Virus record (IMG/VR): IMGVR_UViG_3300009180_000021
Span: 87,783 to 151,782 of that record
Source: a virus
Reading direction: 5' to 3' (one strand)
DNA length: 64,000 bases
Within the stretch, counting starts at the first letter, position 1; each line of letters starts with the position of its first letter. A program made the translations under genes and the position numbers. The notes beneath the pieces were generated by a model. That model had not been told where the DNA came from, did no database searches, and saw nothing but the letters and a program-made list of their open reading frames with translations. This document shows positions 32,853 to 41,368 of the stretch, in pieces.

Positions 32853-32861
32853 AAAACATAG

Positions 32862-33515
32862 TCAAAGACTATTATTTTTCAAAAAAAGAGCAATAGAAGG
32901 TATGTGGTGTAGTCTCACACCATAAATATTTGATCCTCTTAAGGATTCAGACTGTTTTTCTGTCCAAATATTACCATTACAAATAGTTTGTATTTGAGAT
33001 TTAGCCGATAAATACTTGCAAGCTATGATATTATCGCTAATATCATCTAACATATGCCCAGTTGATGGCATAACATATTCAATACCAAGGCTTTTGAAGA
33101 TTTGACAAGTTTTGGCCAATGTCTCATGATTAAATACTCTATATTCTAATATGTATCTAAGATCAGTACCACTCTCTTGACATAAAGCTAAATTATTTTT
33201 GATATCATCTCTTAGTTTGTCATATTTCCTATTTGTAATAAACTTAGCTGGGACAACCATATCAATTGTTTTTGCTCCTGCCTTGATGGCAGAAGTGATA
33301 GCGAATAGCCTATTTTTTGAATCTAATAAACCATAGGGATAATCTATTGGAGAAGATATTTGTAGATTATTCTCTTCTATCAAGTTTTTGATTAAGTTAA
33401 TATTAACATAATGTAAACCAATATTTTTTACTCCTAGCTTGATTGCTAGTGCTACGTTAGTTTTTATTTCTTCATCAGATAATGAATAGTCATAGCAGGC
33501 ATATTCGATATACAT
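32862..33515 (-). CDS. DeoC-like TIM-barrel protein lacking the catalytic lysine
   Basis: 217 aa from ATG 33515 (TAATG with the protease stop). Aldolase-type barrel: SSPIDYPYGLLDS, AGAKTIDMVVPAKF (acidic residue of the active site), ILEYRVF, and YVMPSTGHML where deoxyribose-phosphate aldolase has the Schiff-base motif with Lys (IKTSTG). Here that position is Met. So it is probably not an aldolase, or uses another mechanism. Its place among structural genes hints at a non-metabolic role. Confidence 0.7.
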   Translation of the reverse strand: MYIEYACYDYSLSDEEIKTNVALAIKLGVKNIGLHYVNINLIKNLIEENNLQISSPIDYPYGLLDSKNRLFAITSAIKAGAKTIDMVVPAKFITNRKYDKLRDDIKNNLALCQESGTDLRYILEYRVFNHETLAKTCQIFKSLGIEYVMPSTGHMLDDISDNIIACKYLSAKSQIQTICNGNIWTEKQSESLRGSNIYGVRLHHIPSIALFLKNNSL

Positions 33516-34186
33516 TAATTTTTTCTTTTGATGCAAGTTTTTAGATAGTCTATGTTGGGATATTTCTTGCTACCAAGTACTCCATCAGCAAAACCATAAT
33601 ACAAAGCTTCTTCTGATGTTAAAATCCAATCACATTTATTAGCCAATTGAGAGATGATGTGTTTTTTAGCCATCATCTTTTTCCAATTTTTTTCTTTACA
33701 TATACTACTATTCATACACCTATCAGTGAATACATCAATCATCTTATCGCACTCTCTTTCGTTCCATTGTATGCCTGCTGCCGCAGCTTTACTGTGTTCA
33801 GCATCAACACTAAATGACCCATAATGGATTAGAACATTTGTGTTTGGCATTAATATTCTTAGATCAGCAGCTTGCAATAAAACACTACTAGAGGACTCTG
33901 CTTTTGCATAAGCCAGAATAATTACTTTTGCCTTCGATGATTTTATAGCATCATACATTCCTAAACAATCTTGCCAATCTCCTCCTGGCAAATGCATATG
34001 AACTAAGATTGGTTCTAGTGATAAGAGATTTAAATAGCGAAGATTTTTTTCAAAGGTAACAGCAGATCTATAGTCAACACCACCCTCTTCTTCTGAATCA
34101 GATAAATAAGAATGCAGATATATTTCTCTATTTTGTATATCTATGCCATGACTATGAATTAATAAAATATCTGGTTCTTTATTCAT
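33515..34186 (-). CDS. ClpP-like serine protease (S14), possible prohead protease
   Basis: 223 aa. The order of segments matches the ClpP fold: HLPGGDWQDCLGMYDAI (oxyanion/PGG), AKAESSSSVLLQAAD (Ser98 nucleophile), LIHYGS (His121) and a late Asp. Phages use such proteases to mature proheads, which fits the surrounding structural genes. The N-terminal and C-terminal extensions are not typical of host ClpP. Portal and major capsid are not recognisable here. Confidence 0.75.
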   Translation of the reverse strand: MNKEPDILLIHSHGIDIQNREIYLHSYLSDSEEEGGVDYRSAVTFEKNLRYLNLLSLEPILVHMHLPGGDWQDCLGMYDAIKSSKAKVIILAYAKAESSSSVLLQAADLRILMPNTNVLIHYGSFSVDAEHSKAAAAGIQWNERECDKMIDVFTDRCMNSSICKEKNWKKMMAKKHIISQLANKCDWILTSEEALYYGFADGVLGSKKYPNIDYLKTCIKRKN

Positions 34187-34194
34187 TTGATTAT

Positions 34195-34647
34195 TTACTC
34201 TAGGTAGGAATAGACATTTTCATTTATGCATCTCATAACAATCGAATCGTCAAATGCTTTTCCAACAGATATTCTAAATCGATATCTAGTAAAAATATCT
34301 AATGTTTCAACCCCATCAGTTTCTTCTATAAGATTTACTATTCTTCTAGTGATATTAAAGTTGGTGTGACCAGTCCAAAAATTAAAGATTCTACCACTAG
34401 CAGTATTCTCTGTTACTGGAATAATCCCCATAGGAGTTGCCATAACTTTAATGTTTTTTCGACTTTTGATGATCTCTCTTTTTTCTCCTGGTTCTTCCTC
34501 TGTATCTTGATGTTCTATATCAGTAAAGTTAGAATATTCATCAGGAACATCTGAATCAAGACCATCTACTAATTGATCTAGAGGATCATCATCACCAAAT
34601 GGATCAGCCCATTTTTGCCATATAATGAGATTTTCTTTTCCGTTCAT
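34195..34647 (-). CDS. structural-region protein of unknown function
   Basis: 150 aa. N-terminal acidic, Trp-containing region (WADPFGDDDPLDQL) and a C-terminal domain with KVMATPMGIIP, IFNFWTGHTNFNIT and FTRYRFRISVGKAF. I recall this pattern in myoviruses of environmental origin, function unknown. Late-type motif 41-50 nt upstream and an inverted repeat at 34697-34722. Confidence 0.65.
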   Translation of the reverse strand: MNGKENLIIWQKWADPFGDDDPLDQLVDGLDSDVPDEYSNFTDIEHQDTEEEPGEKREIIKSRKNIKVMATPMGIIPVTENTASGRIFNFWTGHTNFNITRRIVNLIEETDGVETLDIFTRYRFRISVGKAFDDSIVMRCINENVYSYLE

Positions 34648-34687
34648 TTTGATACCATAATCCCTTGAAAAAGGCTGAGATCCATAA

Positions 34688-34697
34688 GAAATACACC
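34688..34697 (-). promoter_or_regulatory. late-type promoter motif
   Basis: Minus strand GGTGTATTTC (34697-34688), preceded by TGTAGG that pairs with CCTACA (inverted repeat arms 34697-34702 and 34717-34722). The arm adjoins the promoter, as an operator would. Confidence 0.55.
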
Positions 34698-34734
34698 CTA
34701 CACTATAGTAATGAGTTGTAGGATAGTTTCAATT

Positions 34735-35178
34735 TCAGGTAGGGTTAAAGACGGAAATCGGTCTAATTACAGGTTGGTCTTTTTTCTCTTTATTCCTTTT
34801 CTTTTTTTCATATTCAACATGAGTTAATGCCCAATGAAATAGCATATTTTCTAAGAATAAAGTATCTTTAGGTTCAGTGCTCTTATCAACATTATTCTGT
34901 ATAATATTGATTATATCATCTTTCAAATGTCCTTCATTAATGGCCAATAGAAAATCAGCATACTTTTCGGCCAATACAGATATTTCGTCTATAGTAGCAT
35001 TTTTAATATCTGGTAAAGCACACATAACATCAATATCTAAATCGGATGTTACCTTAAAAGATATTGCTCCAATGTATGTTTCATTATTTTCTACTTTAGT
35101 TGCTGGTTGTTTTTCAACGATTGGTAATTCCTCCTTCTTTACGAAGGAAGAAATCCAATCCATTATAGATTTAAACAT
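34735..35178 (-). CDS. unknown protein next to sigma factor
   Basis: 147 aa. N-terminus Pro/Lys/Glu-rich with a Trp near the start (DWISSFVKKEELP), central acidic helical region, C-terminus basic (EKKKRNKEKKDQPVIRP). No family recognised. 3 nt downstream of the sigma gene, so probably co-transcribed. A regulator or structural accessory is possible. Confidence 0.6.
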   Translation of the reverse strand: MFKSIMDWISSFVKKEELPIVEKQPATKVENNETYIGAISFKVTSDLDIDVMCALPDIKNATIDEISVLAEKYADFLLAINEGHLKDDIINIIQNNVDKSTEPKDTLFLENMLFHWALTHVEYEKKKRNKEKKDQPVIRPISVFNPT

Positions 35179-35181
35179 TTA

Positions 35182-35772
35182 TTAAACTCTGCAAATGTCA
35201 AAATTCTTGATGATATCTAATCCACGCTTGATGTTCTGTCTAACAGCTTCTCTTGAAACACCAAACTCTTTTCCTATTTCAGATAATGTCTTATCTTGAA
35301 AGTAGTACATTTCTATCTGCTCTTTCTGCTTTGATGAAAGAGTGCTACTATTGAATAGTTGTTCAATATCACTAGATAGATTAGTATGATATTCTTGTTC
35401 GATTATACAATCAATCGGGGATTGCTGCTTTGAGTCTGGAATCATACTATCTAACTTCTGATCATTATCATTATCGTGATCAAGACTAAGATGCTTCCTA
35501 CTCTTATACTTATTAGTCACATAAGTTTTGATTGCCCAAATAGCACATTGATTTCTATAAGAATAGAGTGTCTTTTTTTGTCCAGACTTTCCCGGCCTAT
35601 CAGAGTCAAATCTCCAATCGGCATACATTAAAGCAGTAGCCACATCAGAAATAGCTTCTTCATTCTTTAACATCTCTGTTGAAAGACCATTATAAAATTT
35701 TGGTCCAAATTTAGAGATGGTTTTTTTAGCTAGCGATATATACGTAGACAATGAATCAAAACTTTTTTCCAT
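35182..35772 (-). CDS. RNA polymerase sigma factor (sigma-70 family, phage)
   Basis: 196 aa. A region 2-like part (RNQCAIWAIKTYVTNKYK) and a clear region 4 helix-turn-helix (LSSKQKEQIEMYYFQDKTLS, then EIGKEFGVSREAVRQNIKRG). Region 1.1 is absent and the rest is short. It probably redirects host RNA polymerase to phage late promoters. The GGTGTAT-type motif is a candidate target. It lies within the late structural region. Confidence 0.88.
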   Translation of the reverse strand: MEKSFDSLSTYISLAKKTISKFGPKFYNGLSTEMLKNEEAISDVATALMYADWRFDSDRPGKSGQKKTLYSYRNQCAIWAIKTYVTNKYKSRKHLSLDHDNDNDQKLDSMIPDSKQQSPIDCIIEQEYHTNLSSDIEQLFNSSTLSSKQKEQIEMYYFQDKTLSEIGKEFGVSREAVRQNIKRGLDIIKNFDICRV

Positions 35773-35814
35773 TTTAGTTCCTTAGAGTTTCCTTAAAAAT
35801 TATTAGATAACAAA

Positions 35815-36357
35815 TTACTTCTTAGTATCCTTAGTCAACTTATTCCACGTATCAGGATCTGGTCTATCTTTATCCCCACGTTTTGCGGGCTTATACTTTT
35901 TCCCTTCTCTTTCTTTCTTTTTGCGAATATTATCCCAAAGTCCTGGCCTAGAACCAGCATTGATACTATCGTCAGCCTCACCAGAAAAAATGAGAAAATC
36001 ATGAATGTGTCGAACGTAATCGGCAACAATGGCGATTTTACCCTGTAACCACGATTCTGTCAAATTTTCTTTTACATCTGACTTATCTTCGTCAATAGCA
36101 TCAAGAATGCCAGCTACATGAGCCTTGATAGCTTTCAGCGAAGCTAGAGACATCTGGTATAGTTCTTGTTTAAGTTCTTCGTTTTCTACAATAGAAGAGT
36201 CTTCTTTATCCTCTTCTGATAGTGGAGGCATTACCAAATCAAAAATATTGTCAGAATTACTTTTCTCATTTAGTTCTGAATTTTTTTTATCTATTTTTTC
36301 TTTAGATATTGATATATAATTCTCAATATTATTTAATATGTTATAAATTTTATCCAC
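35815..36357 (-). CDS. structural-type protein with basic C-terminal tail
   Basis: 180 aa. Helical and acidic N-terminal half, then ESWLQGKIAIVADYVRHIHD, and a C-terminal peptide with GLWDNIRKKKEREGKK. A tail of this form (GLWxNI followed by K/R runs) is common at the ends of phage virion proteins. Probably a virion or assembly protein. Confidence 0.65.
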   Translation of the reverse strand: MDKIYNILNNIENYISISKEKIDKKNSELNEKSNSDNIFDLVMPPLSEEDKEDSSIVENEELKQELYQMSLASLKAIKAHVAGILDAIDEDKSDVKENLTESWLQGKIAIVADYVRHIHDFLIFSGEADDSINAGSRPGLWDNIRKKKEREGKKYKPAKRGDKDRPDPDTWNKLTKDTKK

Positions 36358-36368
36358 TATATTCTCCC

Positions 36369-36965
36369 TTATACTTGTAAAGTTAAGAAATTATCAATAC
36401 CCATTTGTTCGATAAGCTTTAAAAAACCTTCATATAGCTCAATACCATCTTCACTACCTTGTAATAATTCAATAAACATTTGTACTGTAATTTGATCTCC
36501 AATCTCCATAGCAGCAACAATGGTTGCTCTTTCGGCAGCTGAAGCTTCTCTTACTGAATCAAGATTATAATTGATCATTGCAACCATATCATGACGTTTC
36601 CAAATTGGAGGATTTAGTATTAATGGTTGATAATCAACATCAAAAAATTCTAGTCTTTTGATATTAATTGCAGCATGTGTTTGTTCTTGAATTGCATCTT
36701 CTTTAATAATTGCTGCTAATTTCTTATAACCCCACCTTTGAAGATGTTCTGCTTGGGCTGTTAAAACAGTAGTTTGTTGCCAGTGAATATTTAAAGATTT
36801 TTTAATTAGTTCAATAACAGTATTTGATGAGTATCCTTCAACTTGTTGTGCTTCGACTTTTTGCTCTTCAATATGTTTAGTTTCAGCTATTTCTTTTTGT
36901 TCTGTTATTGGTTTTGATTCTTGTGACGAGAGTAGTTCTGAAATAGTACGGTGATCTTGAGACAT
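36369..36965 (-). CDS. bacterioferritin-like protein with altered iron site
   Basis: 198 aa. After a 45-residue low-complexity head rich in Glu/Gln comes a four-helix ferritin-like domain: LNIHWQQTTVLTAQAEHLQR, EDAIQEQTHAAINIKRL, a long helix (ERATIVAAMEIGDQITVQMF) and FLKLIEQMGIDNFLTLQV, which matches the last helix of bacterioferritin. Only the ExxH pair (EQTH) is kept. The glutamate expected in LNIHW and the histidine of the last site are replaced, so it may not oxidise iron. It could be a scaffold or a Dps-like DNA protector. Confidence 0.7.
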   Translation of the reverse strand: MSQDHRTISELLSSQESKPITEQKEIAETKHIEEQKVEAQQVEGYSSNTVIELIKKSLNIHWQQTTVLTAQAEHLQRWGYKKLAAIIKEDAIQEQTHAAINIKRLEFFDVDYQPLILNPPIWKRHDMVAMINYNLDSVREASAAERATIVAAMEIGDQITVQMFIELLQGSEDGIELYEGFLKLIEQMGIDNFLTLQV

Positions 36966-36975
36966 AATAAATTCC

Positions 36976-37515
36976 TTATGTTAAATCTGATACGTTAGTT
37001 TTTGACCACATTTTACAAGACCAATATTCTGCTTTCCATTTTGGGCCAGGATTATCACAGTTATGTCTGGCTCTATAGGACTTCCTGCGCTCTGGGTCAT
37101 CTCTTTTTATTTCCATATTTGGATCACCAAAATTGACCTTTACAACATTTCCCTTATCATTTTTTACATATACTGAGAATTTTTTTGGGCCACTTGGAGT
37201 TCTAAAAGGTTTATTTAGAGTTACTTTCTTACCTTTTTCTTCTGCTATAACTTGGCCATATTCATCAAGTATATCTGTTGGATCATAGATAAATGTCCAT
37301 TCATCCCAATCATCATCGTAATCAGCTTGTGCCATCAGAATATTATCGTGTACTTCTTCTATTAAAGAAGACTTGTGATGATGCTGAGATTCTCCTAGAC
37401 ATATAGCAACTCTTTGTTTTCCATCTGGATAATCTTTTTTCATTACAGAATCACCCATACATCTAGAAACAAACTTCTGCTTGTCTTCATTTTTTTCTGG
37501 TTTTGGTATTGGCAT
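36976..37515 (-). CDS. structural-region protein with two short domains
   Basis: 179 aa from ATG 37515 (SD AAGGAG; the track-style start at 37542 lies inside the upstream gene). N-terminal segment (IPKPEKNEDKQKFVSRCMGD) and C-terminal segment (VNFGDPNMEIKRDDPERRKS, then YRARHNCDNPG and YWSCKMW). Both are segments I recall in T4-like phage virion-associated proteins. The C-terminal Cys/His set may bind metal. A fusion of two small phage domains is likely. Confidence 0.65.
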   Translation of the reverse strand: MPIPKPEKNEDKQKFVSRCMGDSVMKKDYPDGKQRVAICLGESQHHHKSSLIEEVHDNILMAQADYDDDWDEWTFIYDPTDILDEYGQVIAEEKGKKVTLNKPFRTPSGPKKFSVYVKNDKGNVVKVNFGDPNMEIKRDDPERRKSYRARHNCDNPGPKWKAEYWSCKMWSKTNVSDLT

Positions 37516-37529
37516 AGTAATCTCCTTAA

Positions 37530-38585
37530 TTAAGATATACACCTAGAAATTATGTTGGCCGAGTTATCCCATGATAGTTTTTTAGCCGTAATAGCGCCTT
37601 CTGGATTACTTTTTATATTATTGCTATAGACATACTTCATATACTCTATAGTCTGATTTTTTTGTTTTTGTCCTATTTTTGCCCAATTACCTTGACCAGT
37701 AAAAGCTTTACCATCAAAAGCTTTCTCTGTTTCATCTATATCAACAAGATAAGAATTATCTTTGTTACAAAATTCAGTATGAGCAGAATAGTTTGTGGCT
37801 ATCACTGGCTTATTCATACTCATAGTTTCCAATAGTTCTAAATTCCAACCCTCAGCTTTGCTTACATATAGTCCACAATCGCTATGAGCTATTACATTGG
37901 CAACATCCTTTTGGTCTTTTACACCCGGTATGACTTTTATATTATCTGCCTCATATAATTTTTTCCATTCTGAAATTTGTTCTGCTGATGAATATGAGTT
38001 TGTATGTTCTGCCGCCAGTATCCAAAGCTCTACGTCTTTTGAGTCACCGAAAGCCTTTTTAAATAGTTCTGGAAGAATATCGTGACTTTTCCTTACTTCC
38101 CATTTACCAATAGTTAAAAATACGTATTTACCATCATTTCTTAGATTCGGGATATTTTCATGAAAAACTTCCCTATTAACGCCAAGAGGAACAACAGATA
38201 CTGGACTCTTGATTCCATTATTAATAACTATATCTTTGGCCCACTCACTAGATACAAAAATTTCATCTGGTACTGAAAGATGCTTTTTTTCTCTTGAGTT
38301 AAAGGTATCTAGTTCAAAAAAAGGATAAGCATAATATTTTCCTCTACCAATTCTATCTGCTAAATCAAACTGATGCCAAATTTTTACAAAAGGTGCACTG
38401 ATATCAAAATCATTTTGTCTTGATAGTAACTGATTAACAAGATCATATTCTTCTTGATTATCTACAGAAGGTGTTCCTTTAGGGAAATATGTTATATTAT
38501 GCTTTTTAGCTAATTCTTTTAGAATAGAAAAAGAAGATATACCATATCCAGTATGATTAATAGGTGAAGAAAAATTTAAATTCAT
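37530..38585 (-). CDS. GT4-family glycosyltransferase
   Basis: 351 aa. GT-B pattern: N-terminal HTGYGISSFSILKELAK, donor domain with FLTIGKWEVRKSHDILPELF, then VSKAEGWNLELLETMSMNKPVIATNYSAH holding the acidic motif. It starts the second minus-strand glycosylation segment. It overlaps the GMP reductase start (ATGA) and its last codons contain the late-type motif at 37533-37543. Confidence 0.85.
   Translation of the reverse strand: MNLNFSSPINHTGYGISSFSILKELAKKHNITYFPKGTPSVDNQEEYDLVNQLLSRQNDFDISAPFVKIWHQFDLADRIGRGKYYAYPFFELDTFNSREKKHLSVPDEIFVSSEWAKDIVINNGIKSPVSVVPLGVNREVFHENIPNLRNDGKYVFLTIGKWEVRKSHDILPELFKKAFGDSKDVELWILAAEHTNSYSSAEQISEWKKLYEADNIKVIPGVKDQKDVANVIAHSDCGLYVSKAEGWNLELLETMSMNKPVIATNYSAHTEFCNKDNSYLVDIDETEKAFDGKAFTGQGNWAKIGQKQKNQTIEYMKYVYSNNIKSNPEGAITAKKLSWDNSANIISRCIS
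37533..37543 (-). promoter_or_regulatory. late-type promoter motif
   Basis: Minus strand GGTGTATATCT (37543-37533) lies in the final codons of the GT4 gene, 18-28 nt before the next ATG and followed by AAGGAG. Confidence 0.5.
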
Positions 38586-39712
38586 TTGTCATATGTCTTT
38601 GTATGAGTATTATTGACCATTATGAATGTGGTCTTTTTGCCAAAATCCTTCATTCTTGACGCTCCAATATATGTACAAGCACTTCGTAATCCTCCAAATA
38701 TATCTAATAAAACATCTTGTACTGGGCCTTTGTATGGGACGGTTACACATCTTCCTTCACTAGTCCTGTAGTTAGCAACACCATTACTATGTTTTTCCAT
38801 CGCTTCTTTGCTGCTCATTCCATAAAACTTAAGTTTAGTTTTTCTTTTTGGTCCTCCATTACCAGGATCGAATGGTTGCCAGAAAGGTTGAGTATTTGCT
38901 ATACCAAATCCTGCCTGATATTCATACTCCCATTCTCCTTCACATTCTTCACATCCAGCAAAGAAATTTCCACACATTACAAAATCAGCATTACTACCAA
39001 ATACTTTACATATGTCTCCAACGTGCTTGCAACCGCCATCACCACAGATATGTCCACCAAGACCATGAGCAGCATCAGAACATTCTAAGCAAGCCGACAC
39101 CTGTGCATATCCTACGCCAGTTTTTAATCTTGTAGTACAAACAGACCCTGGACCTATACCAACCTTTACAATATCAACTTTTCCATGAAGAATAAGCTCC
39201 TCTACCATTTCTGGAGTAACCACATTACCAGCCATTATCACTATTTCTTCATAAAGTTTTCGTATATGTGCTACAGTTTTTACAAATTTTTCGCTATATC
39301 CATTAGCAACGTCAACACAAATATTTGGTAATGAGCAACCTCTATTTTTTAAAGCACTGAAAACATATGTAAGTTTTTCGATATCTGAAGATGATGTTCC
39401 AGTAGAATAGAATGTTAGTTCTTTGTGGTCATTTGTATTATTACAATAGTACTCTATTAGATGATCTGGTTTATAGTGTTTATGAAGTGCTACCATAGCT
39501 TGATTCTGGCAAACAATGTTGGCCATATCAAATGTTCCAGTAGTATCCATATTCGCTACTATAATTGGTATAGTAGAAAACTTTCTTGGTGAGTTTTTAA
39601 AATGGAAATCTCTAACTAAGCAAACCTCGGATCTGCTAGATAGGGTTGATCTTTTTGGTCTAATCAGAACATCATCAAAATCCAATTTGATTTCATTAAT
39701 AATTTTTTGCAC
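38582..39712 (-). CDS. guaC: GMP reductase (GuaC-like)
   Basis: 376 aa. Strong match to GuaC: catalytic loop GIGPGSVCTTRLKTGVGY (Cys192), KFYGMSSKEAMEKHSNG, and GGLRSACTYIGASR. There is no CBS domain, so GuaC rather than IMP dehydrogenase. A ~25-residue insertion after FFAGCEECEGEWEY makes it longer than the typical 347-aa enzyme. Converts GMP to IMP with NADPH. A phage would use this to shift purine pools. Start is GTG (AAGGA upstream), sharing one G with the stop TAG. Confidence 0.9.
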   Translation of the reverse strand: MQKIINEIKLDFDDVLIRPKRSTLSSRSEVCLVRDFHFKNSPRKFSTIPIIVANMDTTGTFDMANIVCQNQAMVALHKHYKPDHLIEYYCNNTNDHKELTFYSTGTSSSDIEKLTYVFSALKNRGCSLPNICVDVANGYSEKFVKTVAHIRKLYEEIVIMAGNVVTPEMVEELILHGKVDIVKVGIGPGSVCTTRLKTGVGYAQVSACLECSDAAHGLGGHICGDGGCKHVGDICKVFGSNADFVMCGNFFAGCEECEGEWEYEYQAGFGIANTQPFWQPFDPGNGGPKRKTKLKFYGMSSKEAMEKHSNGVANYRTSEGRCVTVPYKGPVQDVLLDIFGGLRSACTYIGASRMKDFGKKTTFIMVNNTHTKTYDK

Positions 39713-39915
39713 TATGTTTTCCTTATATATTCATCTGTATCATAACAGGTCCACTGATGGAAATCATCAAATCCATTCTCAGAAATACAAACCTTAAGTC
39801 CTGTCATTACTCCTCTACCCTTATAATGTTTGAGAGCAGCAAGAATAGCCGAAATATGATCAGGAGAATCTATTATAAATTTTATCTGACCAGATTTAAC
39901 ATAATATTTAGGCAT
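39712..39915 (-). CDS. small unknown protein
   Basis: 67 aa. Begins PKYYVKSGQIKFIIDSPD, a beta-strand-rich opening frequent in small phage proteins. Contains YDTDEYIRKT at the end. Function unknown. Coupled to both neighbours (TAGTG and an 8-nt overlap). Confidence 0.65.
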   Translation of the reverse strand: MPKYYVKSGQIKFIIDSPDHISAILAALKHYKGRGVMTGLKVCISENGFDDFHQWTCYDTDEYIRKT

Positions 39916-40648
39916 TATTGGTAGCTGTATTTAAGATATCAAATTCTTTTTTTACTCCACAACCTATTCCCAAATATTTAGAACGAACACTGGCATATTG
40001 ATCAATAAATTCATAAAAATTAAATCTATTTTTATATGATCTCTTGAATTCTTCCCAGTATAATACTGTTCCAGGACAAGCAGAATTTACTATGTCATGA
40101 AACACAATAATATCTCCGCTATCAATACATGCTTCAGAGTCTTTTTTAACACCATCATATGAATGATCGCCATCTACTAATATCAATGAAAAATGTCTAT
40201 TGTTAATGAAGTTTTTAAATTCATAAGACTGTGAGCTAGTATTCAAATACGAAGAGTTAATGTTTAATTCATTATATTGAGATATATTTGTTGGTATAGG
40301 AATTATATCGCAGGCTGTGCTTTTAAGCGGTTCATTTTTAATGGATTTTAGATATTCATTAGTAAAAATAAATGTTCCTCCATAACGAGATCCGATTTCC
40401 AGATAAGAATCTATCTTATGTCTATATTTGGAGAGAAATAATAGATATGGTATAAATTGGTTTGGATATTGCCAAATCTTTAATTTATATCCAGAACCAA
40501 AATATTGGTTCAATTCTGGCGGCTGCTCGTGAGTAGCTTCGTCATTAAGTCCAGCTTTTAGTAAGCAGTCTTGTAAGGTACTAAAATCAGTAAGATTAGC
40601 AGGATGAATGCTGGAAATGAAGTTAACGAATTCAGCTATATTGTCCAT
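39908..40648 (-). CDS. SAM-dependent methyltransferase (CmcI/O-methyltransferase-like)
   Basis: 246 aa. Glycine-rich motif YLEIGSRYGGTF, later LILVDGDHSYDGVKKDSEAC and IIVFHDIVNS. These match the class of O-methyltransferases close to cephalosporin hydroxylase. Probably methylates a sugar or other small group of the phage-made glycan. Next to a deoxyribosyltransferase-like gene. Confidence 0.8.
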   Translation of the reverse strand: MDNIAEFVNFISSIHPANLTDFSTLQDCLLKAGLNDEATHEQPPELNQYFGSGYKLKIWQYPNQFIPYLLFLSKYRHKIDSYLEIGSRYGGTFIFTNEYLKSIKNEPLKSTACDIIPIPTNISQYNELNINSSYLNTSSQSYEFKNFINNRHFSLILVDGDHSYDGVKKDSEACIDSGDIIVFHDIVNSACPGTVLYWEEFKRSYKNRFNFYEFIDQYASVRSKYLGIGCGVKKEFDILNTATNNA

Positions 40649-40657
40649 AAATACCTC

Positions 40658-41188
40658 TTATAATGAAAAAAAGTACCATCTTTTATACGTATCTATATTT
40701 TCTGAAAAATTAATATGGTAGAGATATTCTTTTATATCATCCCATGAGGAAAAAATTGTTTGGTGAGGTATCGTTCCAAATAACCAGTCTGGAGCATTTA
40801 TCTTACCTTGTTCCATATGAACAATAATTGGTTTTTTTTGCCTATTAGCCCAAAAAATTTCCTCATATGTTCCACAAGGATGAATATCTAGATTAAGATT
40901 GACTACTAGAAAATCGCTAATATCTACTAATCTTAAATCTACTCTACGAATAACTTTCATCATTTCAGATAGTTCGTCATAATTTTCTTTTTGTCTTAAC
41001 TTTCTTTTGATAGCATGAGCATCTTTATCTTCCAATCCAGTTGAAGATGGCTTTGATATTGGGTTAAAAACTATGCTACCCATTTCTTCTAAAAATGGAG
41101 TTATATTATCTCTCCATGTAGTTCCTCTATCTGGAACTCTGTCCATAGCTCCTGCAAGATACACTCTTTGATCTTTAAGCCTATTCAC
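40658..41188 (-). CDS. nucleoside 2-deoxyribosyltransferase-like protein
   Basis: 176 aa. RVYLAGAMDRVPD at the start and the SDFLVVNLNLDIHPCGTYEEIFWA block are the pattern of nucleoside 2-deoxyribosyltransferase-family folds, with the catalytic Glu in GTYEEI. It may swap or cleave bases in deoxynucleosides or nucleotides. Start is GTG at 41188. Two residues downstream of the small membrane gene, so part of one operon. Confidence 0.75.
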   Translation of the reverse strand: MNRLKDQRVYLAGAMDRVPDRGTTWRDNITPFLEEMGSIVFNPISKPSSTGLEDKDAHAIKRKLRQKENYDELSEMMKVIRRVDLRLVDISDFLVVNLNLDIHPCGTYEEIFWANRQKKPIIVHMEQGKINAPDWLFGTIPHQTIFSSWDDIKEYLYHINFSENIDTYKRWYFFSL

Positions 41189-41190
41189 TT

Positions 41191-41319
41191 TTATTCATCT
41201 CCAAAGATAAATGATATTAGATTTTTAGAAGGTTCGACGAGATAATCACTTCCATAAAGTCCATGTATAGCACCAAAAATTATAGATAAAATAAAAATAA
41301 GATATACAGACTCATTCAT
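41191..41319 (-). CDS. small membrane protein (42 aa)
   Basis: 42 aa from ATG 41319 with AAAGG upstream. One hydrophobic segment near the N-terminus (VYLIFILSIIFGAIHGLYG). The stop is 2 nt before the next start. It is the first gene after the promoter at 41379-41407. Function unknown. Confidence 0.6.
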   Translation of the reverse strand: MNESVYLIFILSIIFGAIHGLYGSDYLVEPSKNLISFIFGDE

Positions 41320-41368
41320 TTAATTGCCTTTTATGTAAGATATAATCCAAAAGCTGTCAAAACACCAA

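Noticed and set aside
37516-37542. Upstream start of the two-domain structural-type protein
   Set aside because: Would lie within the GT4 stop region; the ATG at 37515 has AAGGAG and starts the recognised N-terminal segment.
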